Assembly: GCA_017451145.1 (NCBI GenBank)
Contig: JAFSSG010000012.1
Location: 1 to 21,041 of the forward strand
Length of the DNA stretch: 21,041 nt
Source of the DNA: Clostridia bacterium
Lineage (GTDB): Bacteria > Bacillota_A > Clostridia > UBA1381
Reading direction: 5' to 3'
Position numbers and translations under genes: made by a program. The notes below the pieces were generated by a model. It was not told the origin of the DNA. It ran no database searches and was given only the letters and a program-made list of their open reading frames with translations. This document shows positions 7,101 through 14,560 of this stretch, piece after piece; position 1 is the first letter of the stretch, and every line of letters starts with the position of its first letter.

Positions 7101-8588
7101 ATGTGTAAAATTTACAAATTTTTAGCGTTTGACTTCGGTGCATCAAGCGGACGTGCGATGCTCGGAAAATTTGATGGAGAAAAGATTGTTTTTGAGGAAA
7201 AACATAGGTTTTCCAACGATCCTGTGACTGTAAACGGGGGTATGTATTGGGACGTTTTGAGGCTTTTCCATGAAATAAAACAGGGCATTTTAAAATGTGC
7301 AAATTCGGGAGATAAGGACATCGATTGCATAGGTATAGACACGTGGGGCGTTGATTACGGATTTTTGGATAAAAACGGCAAACTGTTAGGAAATCCCCAT
7401 CATTACCGCGATACGAGGACAGACGGGATGTATGAAAAGGCATTCTCGCTCGTTTCCAAAGAGGAAATTTTTGAAAAAACGGGTATTGCATTTAATTGGT
7501 TTAACACTCTTTATCAACTGCTGTCCGAAAAGCTGTCGGGTGATACCTGCCTTGAAAATGCAGATAAATTGCTCTTTATGCCGGACCTTTTCAATTACTT
7601 TTTGACGGGAGAAAAGCGTTGCGAATACACTATTGCGTCAACTTCTCAGATGCTGGACTCAAAAAATCGCAGTTGGGCGAAGGATTTGCTGACTAAAATG
7701 GGTTTGCCGACTGATATTTATGCGGATATGATAAATCCGGGACAAAAAGTCGGCGTCTTAAAGGAAGAATTGGCAAAAGAACTCGGCGTGGAAAGAATAC
7801 CTGTAATCGCAGTCGCATCTCATGATACGGCGTCGGCAGTGGTATCTGTACCGGTGGAGAAAAACGAGGATTATATATACATATCAAGCGGAACATGGTC
7901 GCTTATGGGCGTGGAGTTGGATAGCCCTATGGTTACAAAAGAGGCAATGATGCATAACTTTACCAATGAGGGCGGAGCGGAAAATAAGATACGCTTCCTC
8001 AAAAACATCATGGGACTTTGGCTTATTCAGGAATCACGCAGACAGTGGGACAGAGAGGGTACGCTTTTGTCCTTTGACGAGCTTGAATCTGAGGCAAGAC
8101 AGGCAGAACCTTTCGCAAGTCTTATTGACCCCGACAGACAGGAGTTCCAAACACCCGGAAATATGCCCGAAAGAATACGTGAATTCTGCAGACAAACAGG
8201 ACAAAAAGTGCCTCAGACTAAGGGTGAAATCATACGTGCCATAGCCGAGAGCCTTGCCTTTAAGTACAGGCATACGATAGAGGGCATGGAAGAGGTAACA
8301 GGCAAAAAGTATGGCGTTATCAATATCGTAGGCGGAGGCATCAAGGACAAAATGATTTGTGCGTTTACGGCAAACGCAACAAACCGCAAGGTTGTAACAG
8401 GTCCTGTTGAGGCGACGGCTATCGGAAATGTAATTATGCAGGGTATTGCGATGGGAGCGATAAAAGACCTTTATGAAGGTAGGCAAATAGTTAAAAAATC
8501 TTTCCCGACAGACGAGTATCTTCCGCAAGACGCAGGAAGCTGGGATAAAGCTTACGGAAAATGGAAGGAAATTTGCGATATCAAATAG
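7101..8588 (+). CDS. rhaB: Rhamnulokinase
   Basis: 495 aa FGGY-family sugar kinase. It phosphorylates L-rhamnulose to L-rhamnulose 1-phosphate with ATP, the second step of L-rhamnose breakdown in the cytoplasm. Evidence for RhaB within the family: FDFGASSGRAML at residues 10-21 (ATP-binding Asp11), GIDTWGVDYGFLD at 78-90, YRDTRT at 102-107, and SHDTASAV with the likely catalytic base Asp242; SSGTWSLMG follows. Two ATGs are in frame, at 7086 and 7101. I chose 7101 because GGCGGTGAT (7089-7097) matches the extended anti-Shine-Dalgarno complement and is well placed, while the purines before 7086 are too close. No rhamnose isomerase, aldolase, transporter or regulator is visible beside it, so the rest of the pathway must lie elsewhere. 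It is a single-gene transcript by promoter and terminator. Confidence 0.94.
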   Translation: MCKIYKFLAFDFGASSGRAMLGKFDGEKIVFEEKHRFSNDPVTVNGGMYWDVLRLFHEIKQGILKCANSGDKDIDCIGIDTWGVDYGFLDKNGKLLGNPHHYRDTRTDGMYEKAFSLVSKEEIFEKTGIAFNWFNTLYQLLSEKLSGDTCLENADKLLFMPDLFNYFLTGEKRCEYTIASTSQMLDSKNRSWAKDLLTKMGLPTDIYADMINPGQKVGVLKEELAKELGVERIPVIAVASHDTASAVVSVPVEKNEDYIYISSGTWSLMGVELDSPMVTKEAMMHNFTNEGGAENKIRFLKNIMGLWLIQESRRQWDREGTLLSFDELESEARQAEPFASLIDPDRQEFQTPGNMPERIREFCRQTGQKVPQTKGEIIRAIAESLAFKYRHTIEGMEEVTGKKYGVINIVGGGIKDKMICAFTANATNRKVVTGPVEATAIGNVIMQGIAMGAIKDLYEGRQIVKKSFPTDEYLPQDAGSWDKAYGKWKEICDIK

Positions 8589-8617
8589 GCATATCCTAAA
8601 AAATAATCTCATAGTAT
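8589..8617 (+). promoter_or_regulatory. Candidate sigma-E (mother-cell) promoter for the SipL-like gene
   Basis: GCATATC (8589-8595) resembles the B. subtilis sigma-E -35 motif KMATATT in 6 of 7 positions. After a 14-nt spacer, CATAGTAT (8610-8617) resembles the -10 motif CATACAnT in 5 of 7 defined positions. Transcription would begin near 8624, beyond the 5' arm and loop of the rhaB terminator, so the new transcript could not form that hairpin. Support is motif likeness plus the sporulation role of the gene behind it; AT-rich DNA gives such matches by chance. Confidence 0.35.
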
Positions 8618-8636
8618 TAACTATGGGATTATTTTT
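8599..8636 (+). terminator. Terminator after rhaB
   Basis: A 16-bp stem: 8599-8614 pairs with 8621-8636 (one G-U pair), loop TATTAA, ending in a five-T run. The ribosome binding site of the next gene starts only 3 nt later (GGGAGGA, 8639-8645). So the next gene needs either read-through or a promoter that begins inside or beyond this hairpin. Confidence 0.85.
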
Positions 8637-8651
8637 ATGGGAGGATTTCGT

Positions 8652-10190
8652 ATGGAAGCAGAAATAGAAAGAAAGAGCATAAATGTAGTAAAAACGGTCT
8701 ATGAAGGGGAATTGAAGACTAATGCTGACGGAAGTATCATAGTACCCGATTCGAAGCCTGATATTTTAAAGGTCTGCGAAGTTACCGCAGAACCGTATTT
8801 TACGGAAAAGCAAATCGAGGACGGGAAAATTACATTAAACGGAAAGGTAAGAATAAATATTTTATATATCCCCGATTGCGATGAGAAGGGCATCAAATCA
8901 ATAAGCGGAAGTATGGAGTTTTGCGAAACGCTCAAAAGAAGCGAATTTAAAGACGGTATGACGCTTTCTGCTTTTTGCGACGTTGACAAAATATCATATA
9001 AGGTGCTAAATTCCCGAAAAATAGGGATTGATACCAAGATTATAATGGGAGTGTCGGTCTTTTCAAATGAAAAAACGGATATTGCGACAACTGTCCTGGC
9101 GGAAAATGCGGAAGCAAGAAGCAAAGAGCTGAAATTTACGGGCAAACAGGAATGTGAAGAATACTGTTTTACAATAGATGAAGAGGTCGAGTTTCCGCAG
9201 GGCAAGGTTGCAGCTGATTTATTAAAGGCGGATATGTGCGTATCAGCAAAGGAAAGCAGGGCGTTAGACGGAAAGCTGGTAATAAAGGGGAAGCTTGGAA
9301 TCTGCATTTTGTATGAGGATTTGGACAAAAAGTATAATCACCTTGACTGCGAAATACCCTTTACAGAGGTTTTTGACGCACCGTTCCTTTTGGAAGATGA
9401 GGACATAGAGGTAAACTATGAAATCCGCGAAACCGCATATGAGCTGAAAAATAATACACAGGACACATCGTCGGTTTTGGTAAAAGCGGAGGTGGCTGTT
9501 TGCTTAAAAACCGACGGTGAAGAAAGCGTATCGGCACTTGACGACTGCTATTTTACCGATTCCGACTGTGAGTGTTCCTGCAAGAAAATAATGATGCAGT
9601 CGGTTGCAGAAAAGATAAAATTTTCCGCAGTAATAAAACAGCTTTTGCAAAAAGCGGAAGGCTGTCCCGATATTGCGGGAGTTTACAAGGTTCAGGCAAA
9701 GCCTATGATAACAAAAACGGCGATTGCAGACGGAAAACTTTCGGTTTCCGGCAAAATCCTTATATGTGTGCTGTATATGACAGACGATGAAAATATGCCG
9801 ATAGCGTCGATAACGGAGGAGGAGCCGTTTAATTATGACATCAACTGCGAGGGCAAAATCTCGGAAAACAGCAAAGCTGTTTTGGGTGCGGATTGTGAAC
9901 ATATAAGCTACGCAATAAGCTCAAAGGATGCGGTTGAAGTAAGGTGCGGGATTGTTATAACGGGCGAAATAATAAACGTTTTTGAAGAAACGGTAATATC
10001 GGATGTTACCGCCACGCCGATAGAAAACGGCAAAAACGGAATTTCGGTATATTTTGTAAAAGAGGGCGACAATCTTTGGGATATTGCCAAAAAATACCGT
10101 GTAAAAACGGATAATTTGCTCTCGGCAAACGGAAAGGATGCGGAAGAATCCGTTGTGGCAGGAGAAAAGCTTATAATACCGCTTAATTAG
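8652..10190 (+). CDS. SipL-like spore-coat morphogenesis protein (SPOCS repeats + LysM)
   Basis: 512 aa. Three tandem copies of the SPOCS/DUF3794 pattern, a Gly-Lys strand followed by I-x-I-LY and an acidic turn, are centred near residues 55-90, 204-240 and 358-395. A LysM domain closes the protein (about 464-512, FVKEGDNLWDIAKKYR...EKLIIPLN). This is the layout of Clostridioides difficile SipL, which is made in the mother cell and uses its LysM to bind SpoIVA and attach coat layers to the forespore. There is no signal peptide, consistent with the mother-cell cytoplasm. The protein has many Cys residues for a cytoplasmic protein, including a CECSC cluster at about 306-310. I chose ATG 8652 over the in-frame ATG 8637 because GGGAGGA (8639-8645) lies 6 nt upstream of it. 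Other clostridial SPOCS-LysM proteins exist, so SipL orthology is likely but not proven. Confidence 0.85.
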   Translation: MEAEIERKSINVVKTVYEGELKTNADGSIIVPDSKPDILKVCEVTAEPYFTEKQIEDGKITLNGKVRINILYIPDCDEKGIKSISGSMEFCETLKRSEFKDGMTLSAFCDVDKISYKVLNSRKIGIDTKIIMGVSVFSNEKTDIATTVLAENAEARSKELKFTGKQECEEYCFTIDEEVEFPQGKVAADLLKADMCVSAKESRALDGKLVIKGKLGICILYEDLDKKYNHLDCEIPFTEVFDAPFLLEDEDIEVNYEIRETAYELKNNTQDTSSVLVKAEVAVCLKTDGEESVSALDDCYFTDSDCECSCKKIMMQSVAEKIKFSAVIKQLLQKAEGCPDIAGVYKVQAKPMITKTAIADGKLSVSGKILICVLYMTDDENMPIASITEEEPFNYDINCEGKISENSKAVLGADCEHISYAISSKDAVEVRCGIVITGEIINVFEETVISDVTATPIENGKNGISVYFVKEGDNLWDIAKKYRVKTDNLLSANGKDAEESVVAGEKLIIPLN

Positions 10191-10195
10191 GAAGG

Positions 10196-10224
10196 AACAA
10201 ACGGTTTTTGCCGTTTGTTTTTTT
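10196..10224 (+). terminator. Terminator after the SipL-like gene
   Basis: AACAAACGG (10196-10204) pairs with CCGTTTGTT (10211-10219), 9 bp with loop TTTTTG, running into a T tract to 10224. It starts 6 nt after the stop codon. Confidence 0.88.
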
Positions 10225-10258
10225 GTGCTTAAAAAATGGCAAAAGATATTGTTTTTTT

Positions 10259-10287
10259 TTGACTGTTATAGTATAATATACTATAAT
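10259..10287 (+). promoter_or_regulatory. Promoter of the cysE operon, with operator-like inverted repeat
   Basis: TTGACT (10259-10264), 17-nt spacer, TATAAT (10282-10287): 11 of 12 positions match the sigma-A consensus, after a run of nine T. Between the boxes and covering most of the -10 is a perfect inverted repeat: TTATAGTAT (10266-10274), AAT, ATACTATAA (10278-10286). This position is typical of a repressor site. Rrf2-type regulators such as CymR control cysteine genes in Firmicutes, but I cannot assign this site to one. Confidence 0.8.
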
Positions 10288-10309
10288 AATATTATGAGGT
10301 GATATTTAT

Positions 10310-10969
10310 ATGCTTTTCAAAAACATAGCATATGACATAGAAGCGGTTATGGATAGGGACCCTGCTGCCAGAAGCAAGGCAGAAGCGTTTTTTCTGTACC
10401 CCGGAGTCCGTGCGGTATTCTGGCATAGAGTAGCACACTTTTTTTATCGGCATAATTTGAAATTTTTGGCCAGATGGATATCTCAGGTGACAAGATTCTG
10501 GACGGGGATTGAAATTCACCCCGGTGCAAAAATAGGCAGAGGCCTTTTTATAGATCACGGCATGGGCGTTGTTATAGGCGAAACGGCGGAAATAGGGGAT
10601 AACTGTACCATTTATCAGGGCGTAACGCTTGGCGGAACGGGTACAGAAAAGGGCAAACGCCACCCGACATTAGGCAATAATGTTATGGTAGGGTGCGGTG
10701 CAAAGATTTTAGGACCATTTACTGTCGGAGATAATTCAAAAATTGCGGCAGGTGCGGTTGTTCTTTCGGAAGTTCCGGCAAATTCCACCTGCGTCGGCGT
10801 TCCTGCACGAATCGTTAAGCTTGAAGGCGTAAGGGTTGAATGTGATTTGGACCAGGTAACCGTTCCGGACCCGATTTCGTCACAGCTTTGCACACTTTCG
10901 GTGCATATAGCAAAGCTTGAAAAACAGATAGAAGAATTGCAAAAAAGCTCGGAGGAATCAGGAAAATGA
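10310..10969 (+). CDS. cysE: Serine O-acetyltransferase
   Basis: 219 aa. It transfers acetyl from acetyl-CoA to L-serine, giving O-acetylserine, the entry step of cysteine synthesis in the cytoplasm. A helical N-terminal part ([20 protein letters not shown], about 27-46) is followed by the left-handed beta-helix of hexapeptide repeats ([19 protein letters not shown]...). Catalytic residues are visible: Asp82-His83 in FIDHGMG and His118 in KRHPT. After the helix comes a charged C-terminal tail that may form a coiled coil ([15 protein letters not shown]). GAGGTGAT (10296-10303) is a strong ribosome binding site 6 nt from the ATG. It overlaps cysS by 4 bases (ATGA), so the two are translationally coupled. 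cysE-cysS-mrnC is also the order in Bacillus. No cysK is nearby. Confidence 0.96.
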   Translation: MLFKNIAYDIEAVMDRDPAARSKAEAFFLYPGVRAVFWHRVAHFFYRHNLKFLARWISQVTRFWTGIEIHPGAKIGRGLFIDHGMGVVIGETAEIGDNCTIYQGVTLGGTGTEKGKRHPTLGNNVMVGCGAKILGPFTVGDNSKIAAGAVVLSEVPANSTCVGVPARIVKLEGVRVECDLDQVTVPDPISSQLCTLSVHIAKLEKQIEELQKSSEESGK

Positions 10970-12369
10970 GAATTTACAATACATTGACACGGCAAAAAGA
11001 GGAATTTGTGCCGATTGAAGCAGGAAAGGTAAAAATGTATTCTTGCGGTCCTACCGTTTACGATTATTTTCATATAGGCAACGCAAGACCGTTTATTATT
11101 TTCGATACACTCAGAAGATATTTGGAATATTTGGGTTATGAGGTCACTTTCGTTCAGAATTTTACCGATATCGACGACAAAATGATAAACCGTGCAAACA
11201 AAGAGGGAATAACGGTAAAAGAGCTTGGTGAGCGGTTTATTGCAGAATATTTCAAAGATGCCGAAGCACTCGGCATCAAACGTGCGACAATTCACCCGAA
11301 GGCGACCGAAAACATTGACGCAATAATCGATGTTGTGAAAAAGCTGGAAGAAAAGGGATATGCATATAATGTTGACGGAAATGTTTATTTCAGAACGAAA
11401 AAGTTCAAAGATTACGGAAAGCTTTCGCATCAACCGCTTGATGAGCTTGAAGCGGGAGCAAGAATAGATATAAATGAGGGCAAAGAAGATCCGATGGATT
11501 TTGCACTCTGGAAAGCACAAAAAGAGGGCGAACCCGCATGGGAAAGCCCATGGGGAATGGGCAGACCGGGATGGCACATCGAGTGTTCCGCCATGGTCAA
11601 TAAGTATCTCGGTAACACGATAGATATTCATTCCGGCGGAAAGGACCTGATTTTCCCGCATCACGAGAACGAGATTGCACAGTCGGAATGTGCAAACGGC
11701 TGTGACTTTGCACGCTATTGGATGCATAACGGGTATATCAATATTGATAACCGCAAAATGAGTAAATCCTTGGGGAATTTCTTTACAATCCGCGATATCA
11801 CGGCTAAATATGAACCGCAAGTAGTGAGATTTTTTATGCTTTCGGCACATTACAGAAGCCCCGTAAATTTCAGCGATACCCTTATGGCACAGGCAAAATC
11901 GGCAATGGAGAGGGTATATAACTGCATAGAGAACCTTGAATTTTTGAAAAAGAGTGCGACGGAAAAAGACGCGTCGGACGCCGAAAAACAGCTTTTGGAA
12001 GAGCTTGAAAAGGCGAAAAAACGCTTTTTGGATGCCATGGATGATGATTTGAATACGGCAGACGCGATTTCCGCAATTTTTGATATAGTTTCGGCGGCGA
12101 ATAAGCATTTTTCAGAGGACGGCGGAAATTCACTCGAGATGATTGAAAAAACGCTCTCCTATATCCATGAGCTTGGCGATGTTTTAGGACTTTTTGAAGA
12201 CAGACAAAAATCGGCGTCAAAGGAAATCGAGGAGCTTATCGAAAAACGAAATGAGGCAAGAAAGGCAAAAAATTATCAGGAGGCAGACCGTATCCGCGAC
12301 GAGCTTAAAGCGAGAAATATTGAGCTTAAAGACACTCCAACGGGCGTAAAATGGTCATATATCAAATGA
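10966..12369 (+). CDS. cysS: Cysteinyl-tRNA synthetase
   Basis: 467 aa, normal length. This class I synthetase charges tRNA-Cys. Signatures: zinc ligand Cys27 in [10 protein letters not shown], the HIGH-type motif HIGN at residues 36-39, the zinc-binding segment WHIECSAM followed by [10 protein letters not shown], and KMSKS at 264-268 ([12 protein letters not shown]). The helical C-terminal region is intact. It overlaps cysE by 4 bases upstream and mrnC downstream, and is expressed from the promoter at 10259-10287. No T-box leader is present in the 10191-10309 gap, so control is more likely at transcription initiation than by tRNA-Cys sensing. Confidence 0.97.
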   Translation: MRIYNTLTRQKEEFVPIEAGKVKMYSCGPTVYDYFHIGNARPFIIFDTLRRYLEYLGYEVTFVQNFTDIDDKMINRANKEGITVKELGERFIAEYFKDAEALGIKRATIHPKATENIDAIIDVVKKLEEKGYAYNVDGNVYFRTKKFKDYGKLSHQPLDELEAGARIDINEGKEDPMDFALWKAQKEGEPAWESPWGMGRPGWHIECSAMVNKYLGNTIDIHSGGKDLIFPHHENEIAQSECANGCDFARYWMHNGYINIDNRKMSKSLGNFFTIRDITAKYEPQVVRFFMLSAHYRSPVNFSDTLMAQAKSAMERVYNCIENLEFLKKSATEKDASDAEKQLLEELEKAKKRFLDAMDDDLNTADAISAIFDIVSAANKHFSEDGGNSLEMIEKTLSYIHELGDVLGLFEDRQKSASKEIEELIEKRNEARKAKNYQEADRIRDELKARNIELKDTPTGVKWSYIK

Positions 12370-12755
12370 TGAAAAATCCGTCGGAATATTCACCGCTCGT
12401 CCTTGCATATATAGGCGATGCGGTGTATGAGGTATATACAAGGGAGCGGATATTATCCGAAAACCCCGATTTACCGGCACATAAGCTACATAAGGAAAAT
12501 ATAAAATATGTAAAAGCGAACGCACAGAGCAGAAGCGTTTCTGCGGTGGAAAGTGTGCTTACAGAAGAGGAAATGACGGTTTTCAAGCGAGGTCGGAATG
12601 CAAAATCCGGAACAAGCCCCAAAAATGCAGACGTTCTGGATTATAGAAGAGCGACAGGGCTTGAAACGCTTTTCGGATATCTACATCTTAAAGGCGACAG
12701 GGACAGGCTTTTTGAACTTATGAAAACAGCATTTGACAATGCGGAAAATGATTAA
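12366..12755 (+). CDS. mrnC: Mini-ribonuclease III
   Basis: 129 aa from the chosen start. Mini-III is a dimeric RNase III catalytic domain without the double-stranded RNA-binding domain; in B. subtilis it trims the ends of 23S rRNA precursor. Family motifs: [15 protein letters not shown] with the metal-binding Asp18, [15 protein letters not shown], the hallmark [33 protein letters not shown] block (described here in part: Arg-Gly-Arg-Asn then Glu in LETL). Three ATGs are in frame at 12351, 12366 and 12369. I prefer 12366, which gives the common 4-base ATGA overlap with the cysS stop, because no start has a clear Shine-Dalgarno site; translation is probably coupled. In Bacillus rlmB follows mrnC; here the transketolase pair follows instead. 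Confidence 0.92.
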   Translation: MMKNPSEYSPLVLAYIGDAVYEVYTRERILSENPDLPAHKLHKENIKYVKANAQSRSVSAVESVLTEEEMTVFKRGRNAKSGTSPKNADVLDYRRATGLETLFGYLHLKGDRDRLFELMKTAFDNAEND

Positions 12756-12772
12756 CAAGGAAAGGGAAAAAA

Positions 12773-13621
12773 ATGGAAGAGAAAAGAAAAATCGAACTTG
12801 CAATTATTGCAAACAAGGTCAGACAAGATGTGCTGACAGGCACATTTAACGCAAAAGCAGGACATCCGGGTGGCTCTTTATCGATAGCAGACCTTTTAAC
12901 GTATCTTTACTTGGAGGTTATGAATGTTGACCCGAAAAATCCGAAGATGGAGGACCGCGACAGGTTTGTTTTGTCAAAGGGACATACATGTCCGGCACTT
13001 TACGGAATACTCGGATATATGGGCTTTTTTCCAAAGGAAGACATCAAAACTCTGAGAAAAATCGGAAGCTACTTGCAAGGTCACCCCGATATGAATAAAG
13101 TACCCGGCGTGGATATGTCAACAGGCTCTTTAGGACAGGGCGTATCCGCTGCGGCAGGTATGGCACTTTCGGGAAAGCTTGACGGCAAGGATTACCGTGT
13201 TTATGCCGTTTTGGGCGACGGTGAGCTTGAAGAAGGTCAGGTTTGGGAACAGGCAATGTTCTCAGCACACTATAAGCTGGACAACCTTACGATTTTTGTT
13301 GACAATAACGGTTTGCAAATCGACGGTGATATAAAAGATGTAATGAGTCCCTATCCTATCGATAAAAAGTTCGAGAGCTTTGGCTGGAACGTCGTTTTAG
13401 CTGATGCACACGATTTTGATTCTTTGGAAAAAGCGGTAGAAAACGCAAAAAATACCAAAGGAAAACCGACAGCGGTTATTATGAAATCGGTAAAGGGCAA
13501 AAATGTTTCCTTTATGGAAAACAATCCCGCATGGCATGGCGTAGCACCTAATGAGGAACAGTACAATCAGGCGATGGCGGAGCTTGATAATATTATTAAA
13601 GATTTGGAGGCGAGATTATAA
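12773..13621 (+). CDS. Transketolase, N-terminal (TPP-binding) subunit
   Basis: 282 aa. Split transketolases are common in anaerobes and archaea: this half binds thiamine diphosphate and the downstream gene supplies the other half. The enzyme moves two-carbon units between sugar phosphates in the non-oxidative pentose phosphate pathway. Visible: GHPGGSLSIADLLTYLY at residues 30-46 with His31, SKGH with His71, the cofactor-binding GDGELEEGQ at 148-156, and DNNG at 177-180. Ribosome binding site AAAGGG (12761-12766) 6 nt before the ATG. It is 17 nt after mrnC and overlaps the next gene by one base (TAATG). By sequence it could be confused with the E1 part of DXS or pyruvate dehydrogenase, but the pairing with the next gene and the motifs fit split transketolase. 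Confidence 0.93.
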   Translation: MEEKRKIELAIIANKVRQDVLTGTFNAKAGHPGGSLSIADLLTYLYLEVMNVDPKNPKMEDRDRFVLSKGHTCPALYGILGYMGFFPKEDIKTLRKIGSYLQGHPDMNKVPGVDMSTGSLGQGVSAAAGMALSGKLDGKDYRVYAVLGDGELEEGQVWEQAMFSAHYKLDNLTIFVDNNGLQIDGDIKDVMSPYPIDKKFESFGWNVVLADAHDFDSLEKAVENAKNTKGKPTAVIMKSVKGKNVSFMENNPAWHGVAPNEEQYNQAMAELDNIIKDLEARL

Positions 13622-14544
13622 TGGCAAAGAGAGCAACAAGAGAGTCGTACGGTATAGCCTTGCAGGAAATCGGCAAGGACAAAAACATCGTTGTAATGGA
13701 TGCAGACCTTTCCAAATCGACAAAGACGGAAATGTTTCAGAAGCTATACCCCGAAAGGTTTATAAATGCGGGAATTGCAGAGGGCAATATGATGAGCGTT
13801 GCGGCAGGTATCGCATCCTGCGGGAAGACGGTTTTTGCGTCAAGCTTTGCTATGTTCGCGTCGGGAAGAGCTTTTGAGCAGATAAGAAATTCAATAGGCT
13901 ATTCAGGTCTTAATGTAAAAATCGGTGCATCTCATGCAGGGATTTCGGTCGGTGAGGACGGCGGTTCGCATCAATGCCTTGAAGATATTGCACTTATGCG
14001 GACAATTCCGGGTATGGTGATAATAAACCCTGCCGATGATATCGAAGCACGACAGGCGGTAAAATGGGCGGCAAGGCATAAAGGACCTGTATATATGCGT
14101 TTTGCAAGACTTGCGGTCGAGGATGTAAATCCTGCCGATTACGAGTTTGAATTCGGTAGAGGTGTTTTGTTGAAAGACGGCAAAGATGTAACCATAATCG
14201 CAACAGGACTTATGGTGGAAAAGGCACTTTCCGCCGCAGAACTGCTCAAAAATGACGGAATTTCCGCAAGAGTTATAAATATTCATACTATAAAGCCGAT
14301 TGATAAGGATATCATCATAAAGGCGTCTAAGGAAACGGGTGCGATTGTGACGGTAGAGGAACACTCGATTTACGGCGGACTTGGAAGTGCCGTAGCTGAG
14401 GTTGTCTGTGAAAACGCACCTTGTCCCGTAAAGATTATAGGTACTGAAAAATTCGGAATATCCGGAAAACCGGCAGAGCTTTTTGAGCTTTACGGTCTGA
14501 CGGCGGAAAATATAGCAAAAAATGCAAAGGAAATGTTGAAATAA
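13621..14544 (+). CDS. Transketolase, C-terminal subunit
   Basis: 307 aa, the partner of the gene before it. It carries the pyrimidine-binding domain and the C-terminal domain of transketolase. The catalytic Glu that activates thiamine diphosphate is Glu54 in NAGIAEGNMMSVAAG. Further family features are FASSFAMFASGRAFEQIRNS, the GEDGGSHQ loop, and a C-terminal domain with TVEEHSIYGGLGSAV. GGAGG (13606-13610) sits inside the end of the upstream gene, 10 nt from the ATG, and the one-base stop-start overlap ensures equal synthesis of both halves. The SLH/YcdB gene follows after 16 nt, apparently on the same transcript. Confidence 0.93.
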   Translation: MAKRATRESYGIALQEIGKDKNIVVMDADLSKSTKTEMFQKLYPERFINAGIAEGNMMSVAAGIASCGKTVFASSFAMFASGRAFEQIRNSIGYSGLNVKIGASHAGISVGEDGGSHQCLEDIALMRTIPGMVIINPADDIEARQAVKWAARHKGPVYMRFARLAVEDVNPADYEFEFGRGVLLKDGKDVTIIATGLMVEKALSAAELLKNDGISARVINIHTIKPIDKDIIIKASKETGAIVTVEEHSIYGGLGSAVAEVVCENAPCPVKIIGTEKFGISGKPAELFELYGLTAENIAKNAKEMLK

Positions 14545-14560
14545 AAACGGAGGTATCTCT

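Noticed and set aside
8034..8612. Minus-strand frame of 192 codons over the end of rhaB
   Set aside because: Antisense to conserved rhamnulokinase sequence and without a ribosome binding site or known motif.
10191..10309. Possible T-box or cysteine-sensing leader before cysE-cysS
   Set aside because: The gap is filled by the previous terminator and the promoter; the leader after the predicted start is only about 15-20 nt and has no T-box motif.
10615..12108. A 497-codon open frame on the minus strand across cysE and cysS
   Set aside because: It is fully antisense to two clear housekeeping genes. Its translation is rich in Cys, Phe, His and Ile with no recognisable domain, the usual look of a shadow frame opposite biased codons.
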